The translations under genes were made by a program, and so were the position numbers. From Anoxybacillus tepidamans PS2 (GTDB taxonomy: Bacteria > Bacillota > Bacilli > Bacillales > Anoxybacillaceae), in contig NZ_JHVN01000002.1 in NCBI RefSeq assembly GCF_000620165.1, positions 220,487-284,486 on the forward strand: a DNA stretch of 64,000 bases, written 5' to 3'. The notes under the pieces are model-generated. The model worked only from the letters and a program-made list of their open reading frames with translations. It did no database searches and was not told the origin of the DNA. Position 1 is the stretch's first letter, and each line of letters opens with the position of its first letter. Of this stretch, positions 44,040 through 53,226 are shown one piece after another.

Positions 44040-45551
44040 TCAACCAACCCGCTCTGGATAAACAACCGAGAAGGACGGCTCATCTTTCAAATAATCGATA
44101 AAGTGGTTCACCATTTCCGTATCCCATTGCGTCCCTTTTCCCTCTTGCAAAATGGCGAGCGCTTTTTCAACACTCATCCCTTTTCGATACGGACGATCGG
44201 ATGTCATCGCATCAAACGCATCGGCAACGGCGATAATTCTGCCAAACAACGGGATTGCTTCTCCCTTTAATCCATCAGGATAACCGTTTCCGTCGATTCG
44301 CTCATGGTGCGAACGAATACCGGGCAGCAAATCCTCAATTTCTTCGATCGGCTGCACTTGCCGCAAAATTGTTTCACCGAGCACAGGATGCCTTTTAATC
44401 CAGGCAAACTCCTCATCTGTTAATCGCCCTTCTTTTAATAAGATCGCATCAGGAATGCCAATTTTTCCGATATCATGCAGAATAGCCGATTTATATAGCT
44501 TTTGCAGCTGTTCCTCCGGAAGACGGAGGCGTTTTCCGATTTCTAATGAATAGGTAGCCACACGAAGCGAATGCCCAGCCGTGTATGTATCTCTGGCATC
44601 TAAGGCAGTTGTCATCACCGTGATAAAGCTGTCAAGCAACTGTTGATTTTTCTCTTCCCGCCGCAAAATCGATTTCACCATATGATTAAACCCGTTCGTT
44701 AATTCGGAAAATTCGTCAATATAAATGTTCTCGCAAATAGTTTCAAACGTTTCCTTCTGCACTTTTCTCATGCTTTGGTGGAGATCTCGAATCGGGCTTT
44801 CAATTTCCTTCGATAACACTTGCGCCGCAAATAAAGAGAAAGCAACGGACAGGCACAAGACGACAAAGACCCAGCCAAAATCGGTCACGGTGAGCGTCGT
44901 TTTTACCTGGCTCGCTAAAACAAAAAGTATAATCGGAAACGTCCCAATGAACAGCACACTTAATTGCAGTTGCACTTTAATAGGCACATAGACAACATTC
45001 GTCGCTTCCACCGCATCGGACCACCCTTTCCGTCTTCCGATGCGAATAATTTCACGAATAAGCGGCTTCATAGTCTGAATGGTGAGAAAAAACTCAAGCA
45101 CCGCATGAAGGCTTGTGACCAAAAACGCGCCAAGCCATGCGTATAATATGTAGGCGTAGGGAATGTGCAGAAGTCCTTTATAAATCAAAGATGCCGTCAT
45201 AACAACCGCTGGGACTGACAGGCCGAGGAAATGCGGGATAAAGATGCGCCGGACCGCAAGCAGTGGAAAACGCTTCGCTTGAACGAGAGCCAAATAAAAG
45301 TGCTGTTCATTCCGGTCAAAGGAGGAAAATAGCGTTCGAATCGGGGACATATCTCGTTGAAATGTTTTATATTCGACAGCGAGCATAATCATAAAGGAAA
45401 AAAACTGAATCAAAAATAATAGACGCAAATCTCGTAAACTGATGTTTAATGACATCGCCATAAGCGGGCTTCCGACCCCGACAACCGCCACTGTCGAACC
45501 AACTACATAGTTTTTGAAAAGGCGAATCAACGCTTTTTTATATATGGACAT
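44040..45551 (-). CDS. HD-GYP domain phosphodiesterase with membrane sensor
   Basis: 503 codons. The N-terminal half has about six membrane segments, then a HAMP-like linker, then the HD-GYP domain. HD-GYP enzymes degrade the second messenger cyclic-di-GMP. Active-site motifs are complete: GHSLRVATYSLEIGKRL, HDIGKIGIPD, HPVLGETIL, HHERIDGNGYPDGL and ADAFDAMTSDRPYR, so it should be active. A lone gene; the signal it senses is not apparent. Start ATG at 45551 with AAAGGGGG about ten bases upstream. Confidence 0.9.
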   Translation of the reverse strand: MSIYKKALIRLFKNYVVGSTVAVVGVGSPLMAMSLNISLRDLRLLFLIQFFSFMIMLAVEYKTFQRDMSPIRTLFSSFDRNEQHFYLALVQAKRFPLLAVRRIFIPHFLGLSVPAVVMTASLIYKGLLHIPYAYILYAWLGAFLVTSLHAVLEFFLTIQTMKPLIREIIRIGRRKGWSDAVEATNVVYVPIKVQLQLSVLFIGTFPIILFVLASQVKTTLTVTDFGWVFVVLCLSVAFSLFAAQVLSKEIESPIRDLHQSMRKVQKETFETICENIYIDEFSELTNGFNHMVKSILRREEKNQQLLDSFITVMTTALDARDTYTAGHSLRVATYSLEIGKRLRLPEEQLQKLYKSAILHDIGKIGIPDAILLKEGRLTDEEFAWIKRHPVLGETILRQVQPIEEIEDLLPGIRSHHERIDGNGYPDGLKGEAIPLFGRIIAVADAFDAMTSDRPYRKGMSVEKALAILQEGKGTQWDTEMVNHFIDYLKDEPSFSVVYPERVG

Positions 45552-45963
45552 GCCTGTCAGCCCCCTTTCCTATTTTTTTATATTATATCAATTAATAGGC
45601 AAACTTAGAAAGAAGTTTTGTTTACCATTTACGGCGGTGAATAAAAGCGGGGACATATCCATAGTCCCCTCCGTTCCACCAAACTCTCCCGTTAATTTAC
45701 AAAGAAATTCGGTGTTCTAAAAATAGAAACACCGTTACATGGACAGGGCAAATTCCTTCTCCAAATATCTTAAAAAATAATAATTAATATCCATTTATCT
45801 TTTATTTTTACATATCCACCGAGAAGTCTCCCACCTCTTAACAAAGAGTAGGTGGGAGAGTTTCATAATACGCCTCAAGTCGTATACGAAAATATAACTG
45901 AGGATCATTATGGAAATAACGTATGAAGGCTAACATTAAAGACAAGAAAGGAGGAATTGAAAC
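45552..45963. other. Intergenic region with a strong hairpin, upstream of the lia operon
   Basis: No gene seen. CTCCCACCT at 45828-45836 pairs with AGGTGGGAG at 45850-45858, extended by CTT/AAG inside. Neither side has a clear T tract. This style of stem (CTCCCAC...GTGGGAG) resembles the subterminal hairpins of IS200/IS605-type elements, so a remnant end is possible. A palindrome-containing stretch, CCTCAAGTCGTATACG...CTGAGG at about 45872-45903, is a candidate place for a LiaR site. Confidence 0.45.
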
Positions 45964-46314
45964 ATGTTAAAAAAAATCGGGCTACTCATAGCGGGAGGAA
46001 TCGCAAGTATCGTACTGTTGGCCAATGCAGGATCACTAGTCGGTTTAGCGATCAGCCTCGTCATTTTGTACTATGCGTTCAAGAAATTTTTGAAAGCACC
46101 ATCTGCGGTCCGAAAAGTTATGTGGGCAATCGTTGGACTTATCGCCCTGTCGGTGAGCGCAGCCAACATGCCGGCCATTGCTGCCATTGCGGCCGCCTAT
46201 GTTTTGTATGTTGTGTATAAGAAATGGAACGAACCAACAGAAACGATCACAAAACAAGAAGACCCATTTGCGAACTTCGAAAAACAGTGGAATGAATTAC
46301 AAAAAAATTATTAA
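45964..46314 (+). CDS. liaI: LiaI-like small membrane protein
   Basis: 116 codons behind AAAGGAGGAATTG. Three or four hydrophobic stretches in the first 85 residues (GLLIAGGIASIVLLANAGSLVGLAISLVILYYA) and a charged C-terminal tail. In B. subtilis LiaI is the membrane anchor that recruits the PspA-family protein LiaH to sites of cell-wall antibiotic damage. Sequence similarity is not strong, so the call rests mostly on its place directly before liaH and liaFSR. Such proteins are sometimes mislabelled as flagellar rod proteins. Confidence 0.75.
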   Translation: MLKKIGLLIAGGIASIVLLANAGSLVGLAISLVILYYAFKKFLKAPSAVRKVMWAIVGLIALSVSAANMPAIAAIAAAYVLYVVYKKWNEPTETITKQEDPFANFEKQWNELQKNY

Positions 46315-46334
46315 TAACAAGGAGCGGATGAAAC

Positions 46335-46976
46335 ATGAGTTTATTTACACGGATTAAAAATGTCATTGCGGCTGATCTTCACGAGCTGCTCGATGAAAAA
46401 GAAAAGAAAAATCCAATTGCGATGTTGAATCAATACTTGCGCCAGTGCGAACAAGAAACCGAAAAAGTTCGTAAACTCGTCGAACGCCAGCACTTATTAA
46501 AGGAAGAATTTTTACGTGAATACCATCATGCAAGCCATTTAGCAGAAAAACGCAAAAAACAGGCGGAAATCGCTTCGAGAGCAGGAGAGCAAGAATTGTA
46601 TGAATTTGCTGTGCAAGAACAGGCACAATATGAACAGCGGGCATTGCAATTAAAAGAATCGTACGACAAAGCAGGCCGTGATTTAGTGGAACTTGAAAAA
46701 AAATATGAGGAAATGAAACATAAATTAAAGGATATGCACATTCGAAGAATGGAGTTAATGGGTCGCGAAAATATGGCACACGCCCACTATCGCATCAATC
46801 ATGTTCTTGAAAATACCGGTACAACGGCTGCATACTCAACCTTTAAAGAAATCGAATCATACTTAGAACGTTTAGAACAACAGGTGGTCTCAGCATACTA
46901 TCGAAACACAATCGATGCCCGCATCGCTCAGCTGGAAAAACAGCTTGCATCCGAGGAATCCCTTCCAGAAAAATAA
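46335..46976 (+). CDS. liaH: PspA/LiaH-family envelope stress protein
   Basis: 213 codons behind ACAAGGAGCGG. Almost wholly helical and highly charged, with long coiled coils, the PspA/Vipp1/ESCRT-III type. The start SLFTRIKNVIAADLHELLDEKEKKNPIAMLNQYLRQCEQE matches LiaH and its relatives. It forms large ring-like oligomers that support the membrane under attack by lantibiotics and bacitracin. Starts 20 bp after the LiaI-like gene and ends before an intra-operon terminator. Confidence 0.92.
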   Translation: MSLFTRIKNVIAADLHELLDEKEKKNPIAMLNQYLRQCEQETEKVRKLVERQHLLKEEFLREYHHASHLAEKRKKQAEIASRAGEQELYEFAVQEQAQYEQRALQLKESYDKAGRDLVELEKKYEEMKHKLKDMHIRRMELMGRENMAHAHYRINHVLENTGTTAAYSTFKEIESYLERLEQQVVSAYYRNTIDARIAQLEKQLASEESLPEK

Positions 46977-47012
46977 TAAGGGACAGTCTGGCAAAAACGT
47001 GGTATGCTAAAG

Positions 47013-47035
47013 GGCGTAGATATCTGCGCCTTTTT
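47013..47035 (+). terminator. Intra-operon terminator between liaH and liaF
   Basis: GGCGTAGA at 47013-47020 pairs with TCTGCGCC at 47023-47030, one G-U pair, followed by TTTTTCTCTTTTTT. It can uncouple the strongly induced liaIH message from the sensory genes liaFSR. Confidence 0.75.
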
Positions 47036-47093
47036 CTCTTTTTTACACACAATATTCTTTAAGAGAATTTTTTCAAATAAAGGTGGTGGGCCC

Positions 47094-47831
47094 ATGCTTG
47101 ACCAGCGTAAAAAGACAGACTATATAAGCTGGACCATCTTAATTGGCATCCTTCTTTTGGCCATCGAAATCTCCTTTTTTAACAAAGGAATCATCTTCTC
47201 CATTATTTTGTCGACTGGATTCATATATATAGGAAGAAAAAAATGGAATCGCAAAGCTGGAAAAGTTCTATTTTGGATCGGCGTGATCCACTTACTTTTC
47301 AATATTTTTTCAATGATGACAATAAGGTTTTTCTTAATAGCCATCCTACTTTATGTGATTATTCAATTTTTCCAATCGAAGCGGAACCCTTCTATCGTTC
47401 GTCCTGAAGTCCGTGATAGCGATTCGCCGGCGGCACAAGGGGAAGTGCTAGAGCAAAAACCGTTATTTTGCAATTTGTTGTTCGGAAAACAAAAAACGCC
47501 TGAACATGCTTATGAGTGGAATGATATTAATATACAGACAGGAATCGGAGATGCGATTATTGATTTAAGCTACACTGTTCTTCCAAAAGGAGAGGCGGTC
47601 GTTTTTGTGCGCGGCTGGATTGGAAATGTACAAATTTTAGTTCCATACGAGATAGAAGTCAGTCTCGCACATTCTGCAGTCGTGGGAGCGGCCCATGTAT
47701 TTGAGCGAGAAAAAGAACAAATTTTTAATCAAACGCTCATTTATCAAACCCCTTCTTATGAAAACGCCGAACAAAAATTAAAAATTATCACCTCGATGAT
47801 CATCGGCAACCTAGAGGTGAAACGCATATGA
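47094..47831 (+). CDS. liaF: LiaF inhibitor of the LiaSR system
   Basis: 245 codons from the ATG at 47094 behind AAAGGTGGTGG; the longer frame from 47004 crosses the terminator and is not real. Four membrane helices in the first half, then a soluble C-terminal domain with NDINIQTGIGDAIIDLSYTVLPKGEAVVFVRGWIGNVQI, the LiaF/YvqF signature. LiaF keeps LiaS inactive in the absence of stress. Overlaps liaS by four bases (ATGA). Confidence 0.92.
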   Translation: MLDQRKKTDYISWTILIGILLLAIEISFFNKGIIFSIILSTGFIYIGRKKWNRKAGKVLFWIGVIHLLFNIFSMMTIRFFLIAILLYVIIQFFQSKRNPSIVRPEVRDSDSPAAQGEVLEQKPLFCNLLFGKQKTPEHAYEWNDINIQTGIGDAIIDLSYTVLPKGEAVVFVRGWIGNVQILVPYEIEVSLAHSAVVGAAHVFEREKEQIFNQTLIYQTPSYENAEQKLKIITSMIIGNLEVKRI

Positions 47832-48874
47832 GCATGGTGCAGAGGCAATTAATCGTGTCGATGTTGCTGTCCGTTACACTTTTTGTGCTTTTGTCTATTT
47901 CTTTTTTCGCTGCTTTTCCGCTAGAAAGCTGGTCGGCGTTATGGGAAAGAAAAGTGCTCAATGTGCCATTCATCGTATTTGCCCCTACGATCAGCATCCT
48001 TGTTGGAACGATATTCGGTGTTATTTCGAACATCTTTTGGAAAAGCGAGATACAAACAATTGCTCGCGCCCTCCAGCAAATCGAGCAAGGAACGATCACC
48101 GAATTAGAAGCGGGACATCCGCCTGAAGATCTTCAGGAAATTTGGGGACGAATCCAAAAAATTCATAAATTATGGATCGAGCAGACGAAACGGTCGCAAA
48201 AACTTGCGACTGAAAAAGCGGAACACCAAGAAACATTGATCGAAGAAATTATTTCACAAGAGCGGCATCGTCTCGCCCGAGAATTGCATGACTCCGTCAG
48301 CCAGCAGCTGTTTGCTGCTTCGATGATGATGTCGGCAGTAATGGAAAACAAGCCTTTATCCGATGACCGTGAAACGAAACAACTGAAGATGGTCGAACAA
48401 ATGATTCAACAGTCGCAGCTTGAAATGAGAGCGCTGCTTCTCCATTTGCGCCCTGTCCCACTAAAAGGAAAATCGCTGCAAGAAGGAATAAAAGAGCTGT
48501 TACTGGAACTATCACAAAAAGTGCCGATACAAATTAAATGGAAAATTGAAGACGCTCCGCTAGATAAAGGAGTGGAAGATCATTTATTCCGCATTCTGCA
48601 AGAATCGGTTTCTAACACCCTTCGCCACGCGAAAGCAACCACGTTGGAAGTATTGCTGATCAAGCGGGACGATTTCATTATTTTACGAGTCATTGATGAT
48701 GGAATCGGTTTTGATGTCAACTATTCAAAAAGCGGATCATACGGTTTGCAAAATATGTATGAACGCGCTGCCGAAATCGGTGGCACGCTGAAAATTGTCA
48801 GCTTAAAAAATAAAGGAACGAGATTGGAAGTAAAAGTACCAATGGTCGCGTTGGAGGAGAACAAGAATGATTAA
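47828..48874 (+). CDS. liaS: LiaS sensor histidine kinase
   Basis: 348 codons. An intramembrane-sensing type with two helices and a very short outside loop (residues about 8-75), a HAMP-like stretch, the HisKA_3 phosphoacceptor helix ([21 protein letters not shown]) and the ATPase boxes ([31 protein letters not shown]). It responds to cell-wall-active antibiotics through LiaF and phosphorylates LiaR. The stop overlaps liaR by 8 bp. Confidence 0.94.
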   Translation: MSMVQRQLIVSMLLSVTLFVLLSISFFAAFPLESWSALWERKVLNVPFIVFAPTISILVGTIFGVISNIFWKSEIQTIARALQQIEQGTITELEAGHPPEDLQEIWGRIQKIHKLWIEQTKRSQKLATEKAEHQETLIEEIISQERHRLARELHDSVSQQLFAASMMMSAVMENKPLSDDRETKQLKMVEQMIQQSQLEMRALLLHLRPVPLKGKSLQEGIKELLLELSQKVPIQIKWKIEDAPLDKGVEDHLFRILQESVSNTLRHAKATTLEVLLIKRDDFIILRVIDDGIGFDVNYSKSGSYGLQNMYERAAEIGGTLKIVSLKNKGTRLEVKVPMVALEENKND

Positions 48875-49499
48875 AGTATTGTTGATCGATGACCACGAAA
48901 TGGTCAGAATCGGGGTTTCTGCTTATTTATCCGCACAGCCGGACATCGAAGTGGTCGGGGAAGCGGAAGATGGAAAAAAAGGAGTGGAGCTCGCGCTCAA
49001 GCTTCGGCCCGACATTATTTTAATGGATCTCGTCATGCCGCAAATCGATGGCATCGAGGCGACGAAAGAAATTATATCTTCCTGGCCGGAAGCAAAAATT
49101 ATCATCGTCACAAGCTTTTTAGATGATGACAAAGTGTATCCCGCACTAGAAGCAGGGGCGGCAAGTTACATGCTAAAAACTTCAAAAGCGAGCGAAATCG
49201 CCAATGCCATCCGCGCTACCTTTCATGGACAGTCCGTGCTTGAGCCGGAAGTGACGGGAAAAATGATGCAAAAAATGCGACAAAAAGAAGCATCCCTTCC
49301 TCATGAACAATTGACGAACCGCGAAATGGAAATTTTGCTGTTGATGGCGCAAGGAAAAACAAATCAGGAAATCGCCGATGCTCTGTTCATTTCATTAAAA
49401 ACAGTGAAAGTTCACGTCAGCAACATTCTCGCCAAACTCGAAGTGCAAGACCGGACGCAAGCGGTCATTTACGCGTTTAAGCATTCGCTTGTAAAATGA
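48867..49499 (+). CDS. liaR: LiaR response regulator
   Basis: 210 codons behind GGAGGAGAACAAG. Receiver domain with phosphoacceptor Asp in [10 protein letters not shown] and the late KTSKASE loop, then a NarL/LuxR-type helix-turn-helix ([40 protein letters not shown]). It activates the liaIH promoter and likely its own operon. Length equals that of B. subtilis LiaR. Followed by a terminator. Confidence 0.95.
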   Translation: MIKVLLIDDHEMVRIGVSAYLSAQPDIEVVGEAEDGKKGVELALKLRPDIILMDLVMPQIDGIEATKEIISSWPEAKIIIVTSFLDDDKVYPALEAGAASYMLKTSKASEIANAIRATFHGQSVLEPEVTGKMMQKMRQKEASLPHEQLTNREMEILLLMAQGKTNQEIADALFISLKTVKVHVSNILAKLEVQDRTQAVIYAFKHSLVK

Positions 49500-49518
49500 C
49501 AATAGCATGTTTCCCCCC

Positions 49519-49552
49519 CCCGCCCATCGACTGTGCGGGATTTTTATTTGAA
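49519..49552 (+). terminator. Terminator after liaR
   Basis: CCCGC at 49519-49523 pairs with GCGGG at 49535-49539, followed by ATTTTTATTT. A run of nine C bases (49513-49521) precedes and enters the stem; such a tract is prone to length changes or read errors. Confidence 0.65.
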
Positions 49553-49739
49553 ATATAATAGTTCGATACCTCTTGCAATATTGGAAAGACAATTCAACTA
49601 AAAACTTGCTGTCACATGAGTTGCCTACTTTTTTGAAAAACTCCCCTGACATGCAGATTTTTAGAAAAATCGCTATGCCTGCATATAGGGGAGAGCTGCT
49701 CTTTATTTGCAAAACGAGGCTTCTATGGACCTCCCCCAC

Positions 49740-49892
49740 CTACACTTCGCTTAGCGGTAACCATGTTTGTTGAATCGCTGTTTTTACCGCGTTCACCAAT
49801 TCAGGCCCTTCTTCTACTTGAAATACTCCAATACCGAACTATGGTATTTTCACGCCGTTACGTAAAGTAGTTGCATCCTGTAAATTTTTCAC
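49740..49892 (-). pseudogene. Truncated aldo/keto reductase gene
   Basis: Reading from a GTG at 49892 behind GGGAGG gives VKNLQDATTLRNGVKIP, a TAG stop, then FGIGVFQVEEGPELVNAVKTAI. This is the N-terminus of YvgN-type aldo/keto reductases, in which the stopped position is tryptophan (IPWFGIGVF). After about 45 codons the similarity ends and a stop follows. The remaining 220 or more codons are absent. The region down to 49560 contains an imperfect hairpin (CTCCCCT near 49645, AGGGGAG near 49687). Confidence 0.8.
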
Positions 49893-49950
49893 TATTATTC
49901 CATATTCCTCCCTTTTCGACTAGCATTTCGCTTAGCAACTTTTATATTTT

Positions 49951-51168
49951 TTAGGAATTAAGGCAAGAGATATGCCCTGCATTGCTTTTTTTCTGTTCTT
50001 TCAGTTCAAGAGCTCGGCTCCAACCCGTTAAAATAACGGCACCAAGAACCATTAATGCTCCGGCCCATGGCGTATGAATCAGTCCGATCGAATCGGTGAC
50101 GATGCCGCCGATATAAGATCCGATCGCAATTCCTGCATTAAATGCTGCAATATTAATGGCAGAAGCAACATCGACCGCGCTCGGCACAAAACGCTCGGCA
50201 AGCATTACTACATATACTTGCAATCCTGGCGCGTTCATAAAGCCAAGCAGTCCCATTAAAACGATGGTAATAAGCCCAGCCACCTTCAACGGAGCTGTAA
50301 ATGTTAAAATAAAAAGCACAATAGCTTGCACAATGAACATATAAAATAAAGCGCTAATCGGATTTTGATTAGATAATTTTCCTCCCGCTACATTACCGAT
50401 CGCAATCGCCACTCCATAAACGAGCAAAATCACTGCAACAGTTTTTTCACTAAATCCCGTGATGTTCTGAAGAAGCGGAGATAAGTACGTAAAAGTAACA
50501 AAAGTGCCTCCGTATCCTAAAGCTGTAATAATGAACAACAGTAACAAACGACCATTAGTGATTAACTTAAACTGGTCGCGAAATGTAGTGCGGGCACCCT
50601 CTCGCAAATTCGCTGGAACGAGAATGCTGTTGGCAATAAACGCAATAACTCCCACGGCAACAATAAAAAGAAATGCAAACCTCCAGCCAAATTGCTGCCC
50701 GATAAATGTACCGAACGGCACTCCTGTGATGGTAGCGACCGTCAGGCCGGAAAACATAATGGAAATCGCGCTAGCTCGCCGGTGTTCCGCTACTAAACTT
50801 GCTGCGATGGTTGACCCGATCGACATAAATACACCATGTGAAAATGCGGACAGCACACGAGCCACAAGCAAAACAGTTATACTATCGGCGCTAGCTGCAA
50901 TGCTGTTGCCGATGATAAAGACAACCATAATCCAAAGCAACAAAGCTTTGCGTGACATACTGGACGTTAAAGACGTAAGAATAGGAGCACCGAAAGTAAC
51001 CCCTAAAGCGTATAAGGAAACCGTCAGCCCGGCGATAGAAACAGAAACGTGCAAGTCGCGCGAAATGAGCGGCAGTAACCCTACACTAATAAATTCTGTC
51101 GTCCCGATCGCAAAGGCGCTCACAGCTAATGCGATCAATGCTAATGTATTTCGTTTACCTTCGTTCAT
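49951..51168 (-). CDS. MFS efflux transporter (YdhP/AraJ-like)
   Basis: 405 codons behind GAGGAGGAAGGGC. Twelve membrane segments. The DHA1 group start ALAVSAFAIGTTEFISVGLLPLI and PVLTS-like motif A region (GAPILTSLTSSMSRKALLLW) place it with YdhP, PbuE and AraJ-type exporters of nucleosides, sugars or drugs. Divergent from an HxlR regulator, with tandem repeats between them, which suggests induction by a substrate of the pump. Confidence 0.85.
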   Translation of the reverse strand: MNEGKRNTLALIALAVSAFAIGTTEFISVGLLPLISRDLHVSVSIAGLTVSLYALGVTFGAPILTSLTSSMSRKALLLWIMVVFIIGNSIAASADSITVLLVARVLSAFSHGVFMSIGSTIAASLVAEHRRASAISIMFSGLTVATITGVPFGTFIGQQFGWRFAFLFIVAVGVIAFIANSILVPANLREGARTTFRDQFKLITNGRLLLLFIITALGYGGTFVTFTYLSPLLQNITGFSEKTVAVILLVYGVAIAIGNVAGGKLSNQNPISALFYMFIVQAIVLFILTFTAPLKVAGLITIVLMGLLGFMNAPGLQVYVVMLAERFVPSAVDVASAINIAAFNAGIAIGSYIGGIVTDSIGLIHTPWAGALMVLGAVILTGWSRALELKEQKKSNAGHISCLNS

Positions 51169-51269
51169 TGCCCTTCCTCCTCATTGCTTGGTTGTAAAAA
51201 AATATAGTGAAAGCCAGCTGGCAAATGTTATTATGGAACATATAAGTCATTAAAAAAAGTACGTACTTT

Positions 51270-51307
51270 AAAGTGCCATAGATACTTCAAAGTGCTATAG
51301 ATACTTT
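51270..51307. promoter_or_regulatory. Tandem 19-bp direct repeats, candidate HxlR operator
   Basis: AAAGTGCCATAGATACTTC (51270-51288) is followed at once by AAAGTGCTATAGATACTTT (51289-51307), 17 of 19 bases identical. Each contains the incomplete palindrome AAGTnCnnTAGATACTT. A related AAAGTACGTACTTT palindrome lies just upstream at 51257-51270. They lie between the MFS and HxlR genes. Confidence 0.7.
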
Positions 51308-51335
51308 TTAGTAACTATCGAAGAGGAGGAAGAAC

Positions 51336-51707
51336 ATGCAAAAAAAGAAGTATAATATTCCCATTGAAGCGACACTAGAAGTAATAGGTGGAAAATGGAA
51401 ATGTGTTATTCTTTGCCACCTTACGCACGGCAAAAAACGCACTAGTGAATTGAAGCGTTTGATGCCAGGAATCACTCAAAAAATGCTAACGCAGCAATTG
51501 CGAGAGCTGGAGGAAGATGGGATTATTAATCGGATTGTTTATAATCAAGTTCCCCCGAAAGTGGAGTACGAACTAAGTGAGTACGGGTGGAGTTTAAAAG
51601 AAATTTTAGATTCTTTATGCGGATGGGGAGAAAAGCATATCGTCAAAGTATATGGGGATAAATTTTCAGTTTTAGAGGAAAGCATTCTAAATGAAAAATT
51701 AAAATAA
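51336..51707 (+). CDS. HxlR-family transcriptional regulator
   Basis: 123 codons behind GAGGAGGAAG. The HxlR winged helix is complete: EATLEVIGGKWKCVILCHLTHGKKRTSELKRLMPGITQKMLTQQLRELEEDGIINR. The cysteine in this region (Cys near residue 24) may sense electrophiles, as in YodB- or HypR-type members. Likely controls the divergent MFS gene and itself through the tandem repeats at 51270. Confidence 0.92.
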   Translation: MQKKKYNIPIEATLEVIGGKWKCVILCHLTHGKKRTSELKRLMPGITQKMLTQQLRELEEDGIINRIVYNQVPPKVEYELSEYGWSLKEILDSLCGWGEKHIVKVYGDKFSVLEESILNEKLK

Positions 51708-51731
51708 CTTTCTTTATTTAAGATAACTAAA

Positions 51732-51775
51732 AACGTCGAAGCCCTAGCCAACGGGACTTCGACGTTGTTTTTTAT
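51732..51775. terminator. Bidirectional terminator between hxlR and malic enzyme genes
   Basis: AACGTCGAAG at 51732-51741 pairs with CTTCGACGTT at 51757-51766. A and T tracts flank both sides. Confidence 0.88.
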
Positions 51776-53199
51776 TCAGCCTTAAACATAATATCCTCTT
51801 TGCGGGCCACTCCTGTTCGATATGCTGCTTTAATGACCGCTTCGCGCACTCGTTCTGCGACTTTGCTGTTGAACACGCTCGGGATAATGTATGATTCGCT
51901 TAATTCTTCGTCCGTCACAACAGAAGCGATCGCTTGCGCCGCTGCAATTTTCATCTCTTCGTTAATCTCAATCGCACGGCAATCAAGAGCGCCGCGGAAG
52001 ATGCCTGGGAAGCAAAGCACGTTGTTAATTTGGTTCGGATAATCGGAACGCCCTGTCGCCATGACGCGAACATGCGGTTCCGCCAGCTCTGGGTCAATTT
52101 CTGGAACCGGGTTGGCCATCGCGAAAACAATTGGGTCATTCGCCATCTTCTTCACATCTTCCACTGTCAAAATTCCCGGTGCTGATACCCCAATAAAGAC
52201 ATCGGCCCCTTTAATGACATCCGAAAGCGTACCGCTTACGTTTTCTGGGTTTGTTAACTCGGCGTATTCGTTCCAATATGGGTTGTCATATTCGACACCG
52301 CGATGGATGGCACCATGGCGGTCAACACCAATAATATTTTTGACACCCGCAGCAAGCAAAATTTTCGTACACGCGATTCCTGCTGCTCCAATCCCTGTTA
52401 ATACGACTTTAATATCTTCAATCTTTTTATCAACGATCTTTAACGCGTTTAAAAGCCCCGCCAGCAAGACGACCGCTGTTCCGTGTTGGTCATCATGGAA
52501 TACCGGAATGTCTAGCTCTTGCTTTAATCTCTCTTCAATTTCAAAGCAGCGCGGTGCGGAAATGTCCTCTAAGTTAATGCCGCCAAACGCTGGGGCAATC
52601 GCTTTAACAATTTGAATAATTTCTTCCGTATCCTTTGTATCCAAACAAATCGGAAAAGCATCGACGTCGGCTAATTGTTTAAACAGCATTGCCTTTCCTT
52701 CCATCACCGGCATGGCGGCGTATGGCCCAATATCCCCTAAGCCCAACACCGCTGTTCCGTCGGAAACAACCGCGACCGTATTGCGTTTAATCGTTAACGA
52801 ATACGCTTTATTAGGGTCTTCGGCAATCGCTGTACATACGCGAGCCACTCCCGGAGTGTACACGCGCGACAGGTCATCGCGCGTTTTAATCGGCATTTTT
52901 GATTTCATCTCGATTTTTCCGCCAATGTGCATAAGGAACGTACGATCCGATACGTTAATCACTTTGACGCCGTGTATTTTTTTCAATGTATCGATAATAA
53001 GATCGGAATGCTTCGTGTCAAATACGCTCACGGTAATATCGCGCACCGTATGTGTTTTGCTTGATGAAATAACGTCAATTCCCACCATATCGCCGCCAGC
53101 TTGGCCGATCGCCGTAGCGATATCACCGAAAGACACTAAATTTTTCGCAAACTGAAGACGAATGGTAATATGCATACTTGCTCCACTTGGTATTGACAT
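51772..53199 (-). CDS. NAD(P)-dependent malic enzyme with N-terminal ACT domain
   Basis: 475 codons. An N-terminal ACT-like domain of about 85 residues ([33 protein letters not shown]) precedes the malic enzyme core: [36 protein letters not shown], the metal-binding DDQHGTA, and the nucleotide site [17 protein letters not shown]. It decarboxylates malate to pyruvate. It lies 27 bp after aspA, so it takes the fumarate carbon released from aspartate, via fumarase encoded elsewhere, toward pyruvate. Cofactor preference is not readable. Confidence 0.92.
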   Translation of the reverse strand: MSIPSGASMHITIRLQFAKNLVSFGDIATAIGQAGGDMVGIDVISSSKTHTVRDITVSVFDTKHSDLIIDTLKKIHGVKVINVSDRTFLMHIGGKIEMKSKMPIKTRDDLSRVYTPGVARVCTAIAEDPNKAYSLTIKRNTVAVVSDGTAVLGLGDIGPYAAMPVMEGKAMLFKQLADVDAFPICLDTKDTEEIIQIVKAIAPAFGGINLEDISAPRCFEIEERLKQELDIPVFHDDQHGTAVVLLAGLLNALKIVDKKIEDIKVVLTGIGAAGIACTKILLAAGVKNIIGVDRHGAIHRGVEYDNPYWNEYAELTNPENVSGTLSDVIKGADVFIGVSAPGILTVEDVKKMANDPIVFAMANPVPEIDPELAEPHVRVMATGRSDYPNQINNVLCFPGIFRGALDCRAIEINEEMKIAAAQAIASVVTDEELSESYIIPSVFNSKVAERVREAVIKAAYRTGVARKEDIMFKAE

Positions 53200-53226
53200 A
53201 TGTATCTGCCTCTCTTTTAAAATTTT

